Source: Collinsella sp. | GTDB lineage: Bacteria; Actinomycetota; Coriobacteriia; Coriobacteriales; Coriobacteriaceae | Direction of reading: 5' to 3' | Assembly (NCBI GenBank): GCA_022728415.1 | Contig: JAIJJM010000035.1 | Location: 1-10,989 of the forward strand | DNA length: 10,989 nucleotides | Shown here: one piece after another, positions 1 to 6,195 of the stretch | How positions within the stretch are numbered: position 1 is the first letter of the stretch | Layout of the letters: every line of letters begins with the position of its first letter | The notes under the pieces: generated by a model | Told to the model about the DNA's origin: nothing | The model's database searches: none | What the model saw: only the letters and a program-made list of their open reading frames with translations | Made by a program: the position numbers and the translations under genes

Positions 1-12
1 ATAACCGCCCGA

Positions 13-45
13 CCTATCCGACACAATGGCCAAGTGTCGGATAGG
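13..45. repeat. Perfect 12-bp inverted repeat (hairpin) at the left edge
   Basis: CCTATCCGACAC at 13-24 is exactly complementary to GTGTCGGATAGG at 34-45, with a 9-base loop AATGGCCAA. A second small dyad follows at 50-63 (GCAAAA/TTTTGC) and includes a run of six T. The hairpin lies just upstream of the point where the coding similarity of the LacI-family regulator stops. The T run starts about ten bases after the stem, too far for a standard intrinsic terminator. It could be a subterminal hairpin of an inserted element, a recombination site, or an imperfect terminator. The dyad is certain; its role is not known. Confidence 0.6.
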
Positions 46-91
46 AACGGCAAAATTTTTTGCACTTCTATTGCTTCTTTATCACACATAA

Positions 92-985
92 GCAAAGGCC
101 GAACGCATTAAGCAGGCGATTGAGCTGACCGGATACGTGCGGTCCAGCCAGGCTCGCGCGCTGCGCACCGGCTCCACCAAACTCATCGGCGTCATCGTGC
201 CCAAGATTAACTCGGAATCCGTTAGCCGCATTACCGCCGGCATTGGCCAGGTGCTCGGTCGCCGTGGCTACCAGATGCTGCTCGCCAATACCGACAACGC
301 CCCCGATCGCGAGCTCGAGTACCTCGATTTATTCCAAAATCACCCGGTTGATGGCATCGTACTCGTGGCGACCATGATCACCGATGAACATCGTGCGGCC
401 ATTGCGTCTTGCCATGTGCCCATTGTGCTGATCGGCCAAAACGTCGAGGGCGCGGCTTGCGTCTATCACGACGATTACGAGGCCGCTTTTGAGCTGGGCC
501 AGGCGCTCGCGAAGCATGTTGAGGGCAAGATTGCCTATATCGGTGTTACCGAGGAAGACCGTGCGGCCGGTTATGACCGCCGTCGTGGTTTTGAGGCGGG
601 ATTGCGCGCCGCGGGTAACCCGCTCGATGCCGCCTTGATTCGCCTGGGCTCGTTTACGCTCGACTCGGGCTATGGTGCGGCGCGTGAGCTGCTTTCCGTC
701 GCTCCCGATGTTTCGTTTATCGCCTGCGCGACCGACACCATGGCGGCGGGCGCGCTGCGTGCCATCGATGAGGTTCGCGGCATGGGCGAGGGCATACACC
801 GCGTGAGCGGTTTTGGCGACAACGCGTTTTTGCGCGCGCTGACGGGCGGCATTCCTACTGTGCATTATGGGTATCTGACCAGTGGCGTCGAGGCCACCAG
901 CATGCTGCTTGACACGCTCGATGGCGTGGAGGGGAAGCGCGGTCTCAAGACGATCAAGCTCGGCCATCAGCTTATGAATGTCTAG
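92..985 (+). pseudogene. LacI-family sugar regulator lacking its helix-turn-helix domain (scrR-like)
   Basis: This is the effector-binding part of a LacI/GalR-family repressor, probably the sucrose-locus regulator given its position upstream of the PTS permease. Reading back from the first usable start (GTG at 137), the frame stays open to TAA at 89-91. The 15 codons from 92 read AKAERIKQAIELTGYV including the GTG residue; this matches the end of the LacI headpiece and its hinge approach. No frame of 1-91 encodes the expected helix-turn-helix (a T-x-x-D-V-A-x-x-A-G-V-S type motif). The rest is intact: KLIGVIVP opens the periplasmic-binding-protein-like fold, ATDTMAAGALRAI is typical of the second lobe, and the 282 residues from GTG end normally at TAG 983-985. 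No Shine-Dalgarno sequence precedes the GTG. Family repressors are usually about 330-340 residues, so roughly 50 N-terminal residues are missing. If translated, the product could bind ligand or form oligomers but should not bind DNA through the usual domain. Family assignment is firm; sucrose specificity is inferred from context. Confidence 0.8.
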
Positions 986-1073
986 GCTCTGGGCACGTCT
1001 GCCTGCCTCTGAGGCCCCTGTTTTTGCCATAAAACTACCATTCGCCGGCTTTTTCCTACCGTTCACCCTACTA

Positions 1074-1088
1074 TGAAAACGATTACAG
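1074..1088 (+). promoter_or_regulatory. LacI-type operator, copy 1
   Basis: TGAAAACGATTACAG is one of two identical 15-mers upstream of the permease gene. The imperfect dyad around a central CG, and one mismatch from the classical cre pattern TGWAARCGYTWNCW, make it a typical LacI/GalR-family operator. It abuts a possible -10 (TACTAT, 1069-1074) for which no convincing -35 is visible. The natural ligand would be the neighbouring regulator in an intact form, or another LacI-family protein. Confidence 0.65.
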
Positions 1089-1099
1089 ACAAATGAAAC

Positions 1100-1114
1100 T
1101 GAAAACGATTACAG
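1100..1114 (+). promoter_or_regulatory. LacI-type operator, copy 2
   Basis: This is an exact second copy of TGAAAACGATTACAG, 26 bp downstream of copy 1 in the same orientation and 56 bp before the permease ATG. The spacing is about two and a half helical turns, so two dimers would not sit on exactly the same face. Exact duplication of a 15-mer here is unlikely by chance and supports real binding sites in the 5' leader or promoter. Confidence 0.65.
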
Positions 1115-1169
1115 CGTAAGTGTCAAAGATGGCCGGGTGCACATGCGCCCGTTGGAGGAAAGGGAAGTC

Positions 1170-2570
1170 ATGGACTACCGCAAATCAGCGCAAGAGGTGC
1201 TCGACAACATCGGTGGCGCCGGCAACGTTGTTTCGGCCGCGCACTGCGCCACGCGTCTGCGCCTGGTGATTGCCGATAACGCCAAGGTCGACAAGGAGGC
1301 CCTCGAGAATATCGATGGCGCTAAGGGCGTCTTTGAGGCCCAGGGCCAGCTCCAGATTATTTTTGGCACTGGCACCGTCAATAAGGTCTACGACGAGTTC
1401 ATTGCGCTCAGCGGCGTCGAGGCTGCCACCAAGGCCGAGGTCAAGGAGGCCGCGGCGCAGCAGCAGAACATCTTTATGCGTGCCATTAAGGTGCTCGGCG
1501 ACGTCTTTGTCCCCATCATCCCCGCCATCGTGGCTTCGGGCCTGCTGCTGGGCATTATGAGTGCCCTCAACTTTATGGCCTCCAACGGCTTTATCGCGCT
1601 CGACACCAATAACTTTATCTACAAGATTGCCGACCTGGTCTCGGGAACGTCCTTTGGCATTCTGCAGATCCTGATCGGCTACTCCGCGGCTAAGGCCTTT
1701 GGCGCCAACCCGTACCTGGGTGCCGTCGTCGGTGGTGCGTTCATCAACTCCTCGCTGCAGAGCGCCTACACGGTTGCCTCTGAGGGCGTGCAGACCATGG
1801 TCACCGTCATTCCCGGCGTGTACGGCTTTGAGTGGGTCGGTTATCAGGGCCACGTGATCCCCATCGTTATCGCCTGCGCCATTCTCGCCTTCCTCGAGAA
1901 GCGACTCCACAAGGTTGTCCCCGAGATGTTCGACCTCTTTGTGACCCCGCTCGTCTCGGTGTTCGTGACCGTGCTCGTGACCCTCGTTGCCGTCGGCCCC
2001 GTCTTTGTCTGGGCCGAGAACGCCATCCTCGGTCTGATCCAGGCCCTGCTCACCCTGCCCTTCGGCATCGGTTCCTTTATCGTCGGCCTGTTCTATGCCC
2101 CCACGGTCGTTACCGGTATCCACCAGATGTACACCGCCATCGACCTGGGCCAGCTCGCCCAGTACGGCGTGACCTACTGGTTGCCCATCGCCAGTGCCGC
2201 CAACATCGCCCAGGGTGGCGCCGCGCTCGCCGTTGCCTTTAAGACCCGCGATGCCAAGATCAAGGGCCTGGCGCTTCCTTCGGCCCTGTCCGCCTTCATG
2301 GGCATTACCGAGCCGGCCATCTTTGGTGTGAACCTGCGCTTCTTTAAGCCCTTCATCGCCGGCTGCATCGGCGGCGGTTGCGGTGCCCTGGTCTGCGCAC
2401 TCACTTCGCTGGCCGCCTCCGGCACAGGCGTTACGGGTATCTTCGGTATCCTGCTGTGCCTGGCCCAGCCCGTGCAGTACGCGATCATGTTTGCGGTCGC
2501 CGCGCTGGTTTCCTTTGCCGTCTCGTTTGTCCTGTACAAGGACGAGCCCAAGGCTTCCGAGCAGGCGTAG
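1170..2570 (+). CDS. scrA: Sucrose-type PTS permease EIIBC
   Basis: This membrane permease of the phosphotransferase system takes up sucrose and phosphorylates it to sucrose-6-phosphate. The EIIB domain (about residues 1-90) has the phospho-cysteine at C26 in the motif AAHCATRLR. EIIC (about 100-455) is rich in hydrophobic helices and carries GIHQ with H318 and the family signature GITEPAIFG at 378-386. The 466-residue length fits sucrose EIIBC proteins of about 455-475. No EIIA domain follows the C-terminal tail, so phosphate must come from a glucose-type EIIA encoded elsewhere. ATG 1170 is preferred because GGAGG (1154-1158) and AAAGGGAAG precede it and because the protein then starts exactly at the EIIB fold; a GTG at 1137 is in frame but lies upstream of the ribosome site. 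The gene sits downstream of the twin LacI-type operators and is followed by a terminator and the hydrolase. Sucrose is inferred from the signature and the GH32 partner; a related disaccharide such as trehalose or a beta-glucoside is less likely. Confidence 0.88.
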   Translation: MDYRKSAQEVLDNIGGAGNVVSAAHCATRLRLVIADNAKVDKEALENIDGAKGVFEAQGQLQIIFGTGTVNKVYDEFIALSGVEAATKAEVKEAAAQQQNIFMRAIKVLGDVFVPIIPAIVASGLLLGIMSALNFMASNGFIALDTNNFIYKIADLVSGTSFGILQILIGYSAAKAFGANPYLGAVVGGAFINSSLQSAYTVASEGVQTMVTVIPGVYGFEWVGYQGHVIPIVIACAILAFLEKRLHKVVPEMFDLFVTPLVSVFVTVLVTLVAVGPVFVWAENAILGLIQALLTLPFGIGSFIVGLFYAPTVVTGIHQMYTAIDLGQLAQYGVTYWLPIASAANIAQGGAALAVAFKTRDAKIKGLALPSALSAFMGITEPAIFGVNLRFFKPFIAGCIGGGCGALVCALTSLAASGTGVTGIFGILLCLAQPVQYAIMFAVAALVSFAVSFVLYKDEPKASEQA

Positions 2571-2585
2571 GATTCGCGTAAACAT

Positions 2586-2621
2586 AACGCCCGCAGGCTC
2601 CATCCTGTGGGCGTTTTCTTT
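2586..2621 (+). terminator. Intrinsic terminator between permease and hydrolase genes
   Basis: AACGCCCGCAGG (2586-2597) pairs with CCTGTGGGCGTT (2604-2615) through a 12-bp stem with one G-U wobble and a six-base loop CTCCAT. TTTTCTTT follows. It starts 16 bases after the permease stop and lies upstream of the hydrolase, so it would end or reduce transcription between two genes of one pathway. Confidence 0.8.
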
Positions 2622-2674
2622 ATATGGAACCCTCGATTTGAGCGTTCGTTGATTTAATTCGATTGGATACCGAC

Positions 2675-4204
2675 ATGTCTAACGCACTTCAGCGCGATCT
2701 TGCCAAGCTCGTTGCCAACATGGATGCGGCGGCTGCCGAGCGTGGCCACGGGCCCTATGCTCAGCATTTTCATATTATGCCGCCCACGGGCTGGCTCAAC
2801 GACCCCAACGGTCTTTGCCAGGCAGATGGTGTATTTCACGCGTACTTTCAGTATGCCCCGTTTGATGTGAACGGCGGCGTCAAGATGTGGGGCCATGCCA
2901 CGAGCCGTGACCTTATGAACTGGGAATACGTTGGCGCGCCGCTGCTTCCCGACGAGCCGTTTGACTGCCATGGCGTGTACTCGGGCTCGGCTTTGGTCGT
3001 GGACGGTCGCATTCGCGTGCTCTATACCGGCAACGTTAAGCTCCCCGATGCGGATGGCGTCTTTGACTACGTCAACACCGGTCGTCGCGCCGATACCGTG
3101 TATGTCGAGAGCGCCGATGGACAGACGTTTAGCCAAAAGCGCGTGGTGCTGGCGTCGGAGGACTATCCCGAGGATCTGACGTGCCACGTGCGCGATCCCA
3201 AGGTGTGGCGTGATGAGGCCGGTCGTTATCACATGGTGTTGGGCGCGCGTCGTCGCGTTGACGGGCCGCACGCTGAGAGCCGTTTTTGTGCGATGCACGG
3301 CGAGGGCGCCGGGCGTGATGTGGGCGAGATCCTGGTGTATGGCTCGGCCGATATGCTGAGCTGGGAGCTCGAGAGCCGTGTATCTACGCCCGATCGCTTT
3401 GGATTTATGTGGGAATGCCCCGGCTATATCGAGCTCGATGCGAATGGCAATACCGCTGCATTTTTGTCGTTCTCGCCCCAGGGGCTCGAGGGCGGTCGTT
3501 GGGACCGCGGTAACGTATACGCTGCTGGCTACATGCCTGTAACGGGCGACATTACCGGTGGTGACGGTGCCTATGAGCTGGGCGAGTTCCGCCTGTGGGA
3601 CGCCGGTTTTGACTTCTATGCTCCGCAGGAGTTTACGTTCGAGGATGGTCGCCACATTCTGATCGGCTGGATGGGCATGCCCGATGAGCCGACCTATGGC
3701 AACGACCCCACCGTGACGTGCGGCTGGCAGCACTGCATGACGGTGCCGCGTGAGCTTACAGCCGGTGCCGACGGCGTGGTGCTGCAACAGCCGGCGCGCG
3801 AGATTGAGCACCATTATGCCTCGGTGCGTGTGGGGGCGGGCACGTTGGAGGTTGCCGGCGATACCTGCTTTGACGTTGTTGTTGACGGTGTCGACGGTGC
3901 GTTTACCGCAACCGTCGATGGCGAGCTGAAGCTGGCGTTTGTGCCCGCCGAGGGCGAACTGCCCACGCGTTTTGAGATGCGATTTACCGACGAGGGTCGC
4001 ACTTCTGCCGGCTGCGGTCGTACCGTGCGCTGGGAGCCCGTCGACGAGGTTCGTAACGTGCGCATTGTTGGCGATGCCTCTTCGGTCGAGGTGTTTGTGA
4101 ACGATGGCGCGCTCGTGTTTTCGACGCGCATCTATCCCGAGGCCTATGGCGTGACCGTTGACGCTCCGGGTGCGAGTGTGACCTATCACACGCTCAACAT
4201 CTAG
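2675..4204 (+). CDS. scrB: Sucrose-6-phosphate hydrolase, GH32 family
   Basis: This cytoplasmic glycoside hydrolase cleaves sucrose-6-phosphate from the PTS into glucose-6-phosphate and fructose. The GH32 catalytic triad is complete: nucleophile D43 in WLNDPNG (40-46), transition-state stabiliser D174 in RDPKVW, and acid/base E247 in WECPGY. The five-bladed propeller spans about residues 30-340 and the C-terminal beta-sandwich about 360-509. There is no signal peptide, as expected for an intracellular enzyme using a phosphorylated substrate. The 509 residues are slightly longer than many family members. ATG 2675 is chosen over an in-frame TTG at 2663; neither has a clear Shine-Dalgarno sequence (only GATTGGA upstream). 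No LacI-type operator or clear promoter was found between the preceding terminator and this start, so expression may depend on readthrough from the permease gene. Free-sucrose or fructan hydrolysis is possible in GH32, but the PTS neighbour favours the phosphorylated substrate. Confidence 0.88.
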   Translation: MSNALQRDLAKLVANMDAAAAERGHGPYAQHFHIMPPTGWLNDPNGLCQADGVFHAYFQYAPFDVNGGVKMWGHATSRDLMNWEYVGAPLLPDEPFDCHGVYSGSALVVDGRIRVLYTGNVKLPDADGVFDYVNTGRRADTVYVESADGQTFSQKRVVLASEDYPEDLTCHVRDPKVWRDEAGRYHMVLGARRRVDGPHAESRFCAMHGEGAGRDVGEILVYGSADMLSWELESRVSTPDRFGFMWECPGYIELDANGNTAAFLSFSPQGLEGGRWDRGNVYAAGYMPVTGDITGGDGAYELGEFRLWDAGFDFYAPQEFTFEDGRHILIGWMGMPDEPTYGNDPTVTCGWQHCMTVPRELTAGADGVVLQQPAREIEHHYASVRVGAGTLEVAGDTCFDVVVDGVDGAFTATVDGELKLAFVPAEGELPTRFEMRFTDEGRTSAGCGRTVRWEPVDEVRNVRIVGDASSVEVFVNDGALVFSTRIYPEAYGVTVDAPGASVTYHTLNI

Positions 4205-4242
4205 GCGATTCGTCGCATATAGGCGCTATACTGCAGCCGTTG

Positions 4243-4282
4243 CCCACGATGCGGGGAACACCCGCATCGTGGGTTTTTGTTT
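4243..4282 (+). terminator. Strong intrinsic terminator after the sucrose locus
   Basis: A perfect 13-bp stem, CCCACGATGCGGG (4243-4255) with CCCGCATCGTGGG (4261-4273), has a GAACA loop and is followed by TTTTTGTTT. It closes the sucrose locus 38 bases after the hydrolase stop. The 3' end of the T tract reaches the first possible start (ATG 4283) of the next gene, which is one reason to prefer the downstream GTG start. Confidence 0.92.
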
Positions 4283-4300
4283 ATGAAGGGACGGCGCCTT

Positions 4301-5293
4301 GTGGATGTACAGCAGCTAGAGGAGGCCTGGGCTTTGAGGGCCGGCTCGCGTGAGGCGCGTCTTGTTGCGGCCCTGCATGTGCCGGCGGCGCTGTCTCTGT
4401 TGGGGATTGTGCGCCCCGGTGACCGCCTGGTTGCGTTTGCCGATGACTTTGCCGATGCGTTTGCGCGCGGCTTTGATGCCTGCGACGTGGTTATGGTGGG
4501 TGAGCCCTCGGTTGCAGCGTTTGCCGCCGCGTCCGAGGGCTTTGATGCTTCGTTTGATGCCGAGGGGCCGCACCTGTGGTGGTTTGTGAACTCAATCGGT
4601 GGCTTTGGCCTGTGTGTGCCCGACCTTCGCGCTCTGGGCCGCGCGGCTCGCGTGGTCCATGCGCTGCTCGTCGTTGATAACACGGTGGCTTCCATCTTTG
4701 GCTGCGATCCCTTGCGTTTGGGTGCCGTACTGTCGCTCGAGGCGCTCGATCGCGTGTGCGCCGGTGACGCGCCGCGCAAGCTTGTGGCGGTGTCGGTCGC
4801 GCGCTCGCAGCTCAAGCGCCATCGCGTGGACGCTGCTGCCGAGTGCACGCATGCCCTGCTCGAGGGGCGCGGATTGGCCTCGCTCGACTTGTCCTCCGAT
4901 GAGGTCGAGGTCCTAGAGCACGGGCTCGATACGCTCGACACTCGCATGCAAGCGCACTTCGATCGCGCCCGTGCGCTGGCTGAATATTTGGCCGCGAATG
5001 AGATGGTGCGCAACGTGTGCTATCCCGGGCTGACCTCGCATTCCGACCATGCCATCGCGACTGGCATCCTCGAGCACGGTTTTGGCCCGGCAGTAGAGTT
5101 TGACCTGATGGACTGCAGCGCGGGTGAATTCTTCAGCATGCTGCCGGACGAATTTCGCACATCGCCCGCCGGCGGCGCAACAACGCGCCTTTCGGCCTCA
5201 CGCGGCAAGCAGGCAAGCACCATCCGCCTCTTCGCCGGCACTGATGATCCCCTGGTAGTGGCTGCCACTCTAGACACCGCCCTCCGCAACTAG
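4301..5293 (+). CDS. Degenerate Cys/Met-metabolism PLP-fold protein lacking the catalytic lysine
   Basis: This protein resembles the cystathionine gamma-synthase/lyase (MetB/MetC) family but probably lacks its chemistry. The segment LLVVDNTVASIFG with D126 matches the family's pyridine-nitrogen aspartate. The C-terminal part (LDTRMQAHFDRARALAEYL, then VCYPGLTSHSDHAIA, then TIRLFAGTDDPLVVAATLD) follows the usual domain order. Counting without gaps from D126 through the matching P-L-x-L-G-A, the Schiff-base lysine of SATK falls on R151 in LSLEALDR. The phosphate-binding SSGMAA is replaced by ALHVPAA, and the N-terminal YSRxxNPT segment is absent, so the protein starts partway into the large domain. 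Its 330 residues compare with about 380-400 in active members. GTG 4301 is preferred because GAAGGGA (4285-4291) sits nine bases upstream; ATG 4283 (336 residues) lies in the tail of the preceding terminator with no ribosome site. The frame is long and uninterrupted, suggesting selection rather than recent decay. A pseudoenzyme or regulatory role is inference. Confidence 0.7.
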   Translation: MDVQQLEEAWALRAGSREARLVAALHVPAALSLLGIVRPGDRLVAFADDFADAFARGFDACDVVMVGEPSVAAFAAASEGFDASFDAEGPHLWWFVNSIGGFGLCVPDLRALGRAARVVHALLVVDNTVASIFGCDPLRLGAVLSLEALDRVCAGDAPRKLVAVSVARSQLKRHRVDAAAECTHALLEGRGLASLDLSSDEVEVLEHGLDTLDTRMQAHFDRARALAEYLAANEMVRNVCYPGLTSHSDHAIATGILEHGFGPAVEFDLMDCSAGEFFSMLPDEFRTSPAGGATTRLSASRGKQASTIRLFAGTDDPLVVAATLDTALRN

Positions 5294-5396
5294 TCAATTT
5301 GGGACGGGGCTATTTTAGCTACCTTGGCAGGTAGCGCGAACGGTTTGGTCGATTAACGGCAGGGGTAGCTAAAATAGCCCCGTCCCAAATTGACTA
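5291..5396. repeat. Perfect 33-bp inverted repeat (106-bp foldback element)
   Basis: Bases 5291-5323 are the exact reverse complement of 5364-5396 (arms begin TAGTCAATTTGGGACGGGGC and end in CTATTTTAGCTACC), around a 40-base centre. The first three bases of the left arm are the stop codon of the preceding gene. A competing small hairpin, GCTACC (5318-5323) with GGTAGC (5330-5335), sits inside. No T tract follows, so this is not a standard terminator, although RNA from either strand would fold very stably. It resembles the dispersed palindromes or MITE-like elements of bacterial intergenic regions. Copy number in the genome cannot be judged from here. Confidence 0.85.
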
Positions 5397-5654
5397 CTCA
5401 AAGCGCTGAATGGGGTACTTTCCATATTGTCTTATCGGGGCACGTGCCACGAAAACGGCCTATCTACTACGTTAAACCCCTTGGGGTCAACCATACCCGC
5501 CATCTTTGAAAAATGGCAAGCCGTCTACCAGCGGTTTTGTTTTCACGAAATCCGGGGTGGTCGAGGGCGTTCAACTAAACGTAGTAAATGGGCGCATTTT
5601 ATGGCGCGCGTCTTAATTCGTTAGTGCGGCGGACCAATGATCGGCCCAGATAGT
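5397..5654. other. Gene-free convergent interval with a 128-bp repeat-like block
   Basis: This completes the 361-bp stretch between the stop codons of two convergent genes. Within it, ATCTACTACGTT (5462-5473) and AACGTAGTAAAT (5578-5589) form near-perfect 12-bp inverted ends (one mismatch). Between them are short dyads: ACCCCTTGGGGT (5476-5487), GCCAT/ATGGC (5499-5503, 5513-5517) and CCG/CGG around 5521-5534. A separate palindrome, GGCACGTGCC, is at 5439-5448. A 65-codon TTG-started frame (5427-5624) crosses the block but has no ribosome site or recognisable motif. The base composition is less GC-rich than the flanking genes. It could be a mobile palindromic element, a structured RNA, or a decayed insertion. 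No clear terminator for the minus-strand gene was found. Confidence 0.4.
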
Positions 5655-6002
5655 CTACTTTGCGTTGATGCTCGCGATAAGAGCGTCGGCTTTTGTGGCG
5701 ATGACGTTGTTGATCTCTGCCTGCAGCTCCTCGTAGGCCGCTATGGCGCGCTCGCCGGCCGGCGTGAGCGTCGATCCGCGGGCGCCGTCGCGCTCGATGA
5801 GCTTGCAGCCCAGCTGTCCTTCGGCCTCGTTTACAATACGCCACGCTTTGGAATAGGCCATGCCCATGCTCTTTGCGGCGCGGTTCAGCGAGTGCTCGCG
5901 GGCGATGCCTTGCAGCAACAAAACGCAACCATGGCCGAACACGCCCGGCAGATCTTTGTCGCACGCTTGAATGACGAGCTTCGCCGTCGTCTTGTACTCC
6001 AT
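5655..6002 (-). CDS. Single-domain ModE-type winged-helix regulator
   Basis: This 115-residue protein matches the N-terminal DNA-binding domain of ModE (LysR-like winged helix). An FGHGCVLLLQGI segment (22-33) is followed by the helix-turn-helix S38-LNRAAKSMGMAYSKAWRIV-N58, where the A-A-x-x-M-x-M-x-Y-x-K-A-W pattern is diagnostic, and by a wing with LTPAGERAI (about 75-85). There are no TOBE/Mop molybdate-binding domains, so ligand sensing is absent or depends on a partner. ATG at 6002 (reading leftward) is preferred over GTG at 6011, because GGGGAG and GAGG sit at workable distances before ATG while the GTG is almost on top of GGGGAG. It is transcribed divergently from guaB with a 193-bp shared upstream region containing a 6-8-6 dyad (6099-6118), a plausible autoregulatory site. 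Such stand-alone proteins are often annotated as LysR-family or ModE-like. The regulated genes are unknown; molybdate control is only a family association. Confidence 0.78.
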   Translation of the reverse strand: MEYKTTAKLVIQACDKDLPGVFGHGCVLLLQGIAREHSLNRAAKSMGMAYSKAWRIVNEAEGQLGCKLIERDGARGSTLTPAGERAIAAYEELQAEINNVIATKADALIASINAK

Positions 6003-6087
6003 GTGCCTCACGTCTCCCCGCTAAAGTGTTTGCTGGGCAAACGCAAAGCCTGCGTCAAACCCTCGTGTGCTCTTCTTAAATCATGCA

Positions 6088-6118
6088 TTGTAGCAGTCAA
6101 AGTACGTTAAGATACTTT
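6088..6118. promoter_or_regulatory. Divergent promoter/operator candidate between regulator and guaB
   Basis: On the plus strand TTGTAG (6088-6093) and GATACT (6111-6116) are 17 bases apart, a weak -35/-10 pair for guaB. On the minus strand TACAAT (complement of 6087-6092) is a good -10 for the regulator but has no clear -35. The dyad AAAGTA (6099-6104) / TACTTT (6113-6118) overlaps both and could be an operator. The dyad is certain; promoter assignments are weak. Confidence 0.35.
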
Positions 6119-6125
6119 CCCAGTA

Positions 6126-6145
6126 TTGGGCGCCCAAGGTTGGGC
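6126..6145. repeat. Overlapping palindromes in the guaB leader
   Basis: TTGGGC (6126-6131), GCCCAA (6132-6137) and TTGGGC (6140-6145) follow each other, so the middle arm can pair with either outer arm. The left pairing is a perfect 12-bp DNA palindrome. The right pairing has only a GG spacer, too short for an RNA hairpin without melting inner pairs. It lies 51 bases before the guaB start. It is more likely a protein-binding dyad than an RNA switch. Confidence 0.4.
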
Positions 6146-6195
6146 TGGGTCCTACGAGGCCTGCAGCCGACCGGTCGCATGGAAAAAGGAGAAAC

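Noticed and set aside
2..89. Minus-strand frame from ATG 89 open to the left edge (29 codons)
   Set aside because: Too short to judge, no Shine-Dalgarno sequence, and much of it is the perfect hairpin; kept only as a possibility within the junction finding.
986..1060. Terminator after the headless regulator (GC-rich stretch then TTTTT at 1021-1025)
   Set aside because: Only short stems with unsuitable loops can be drawn; no convincing hairpin abuts the T run.
1185..2603. Minus-strand 472-codon frame antisense to the permease
   Set aside because: Translation is hydrophilic low-complexity sequence produced by GC-rich codon bias of the real gene.
2654..4189. Minus-strand 511-codon frame antisense to the GH32 gene
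   Set aside because: Shadow frame: no recognisable domain and no ribosome site; the plus strand encodes a complete GH32 enzyme.
5427..5624. 65-codon TTG-started frame in the convergent gap
   Set aside because: No ribosome site, no motif, and it crosses repeat-like dyads; not supported as a gene.
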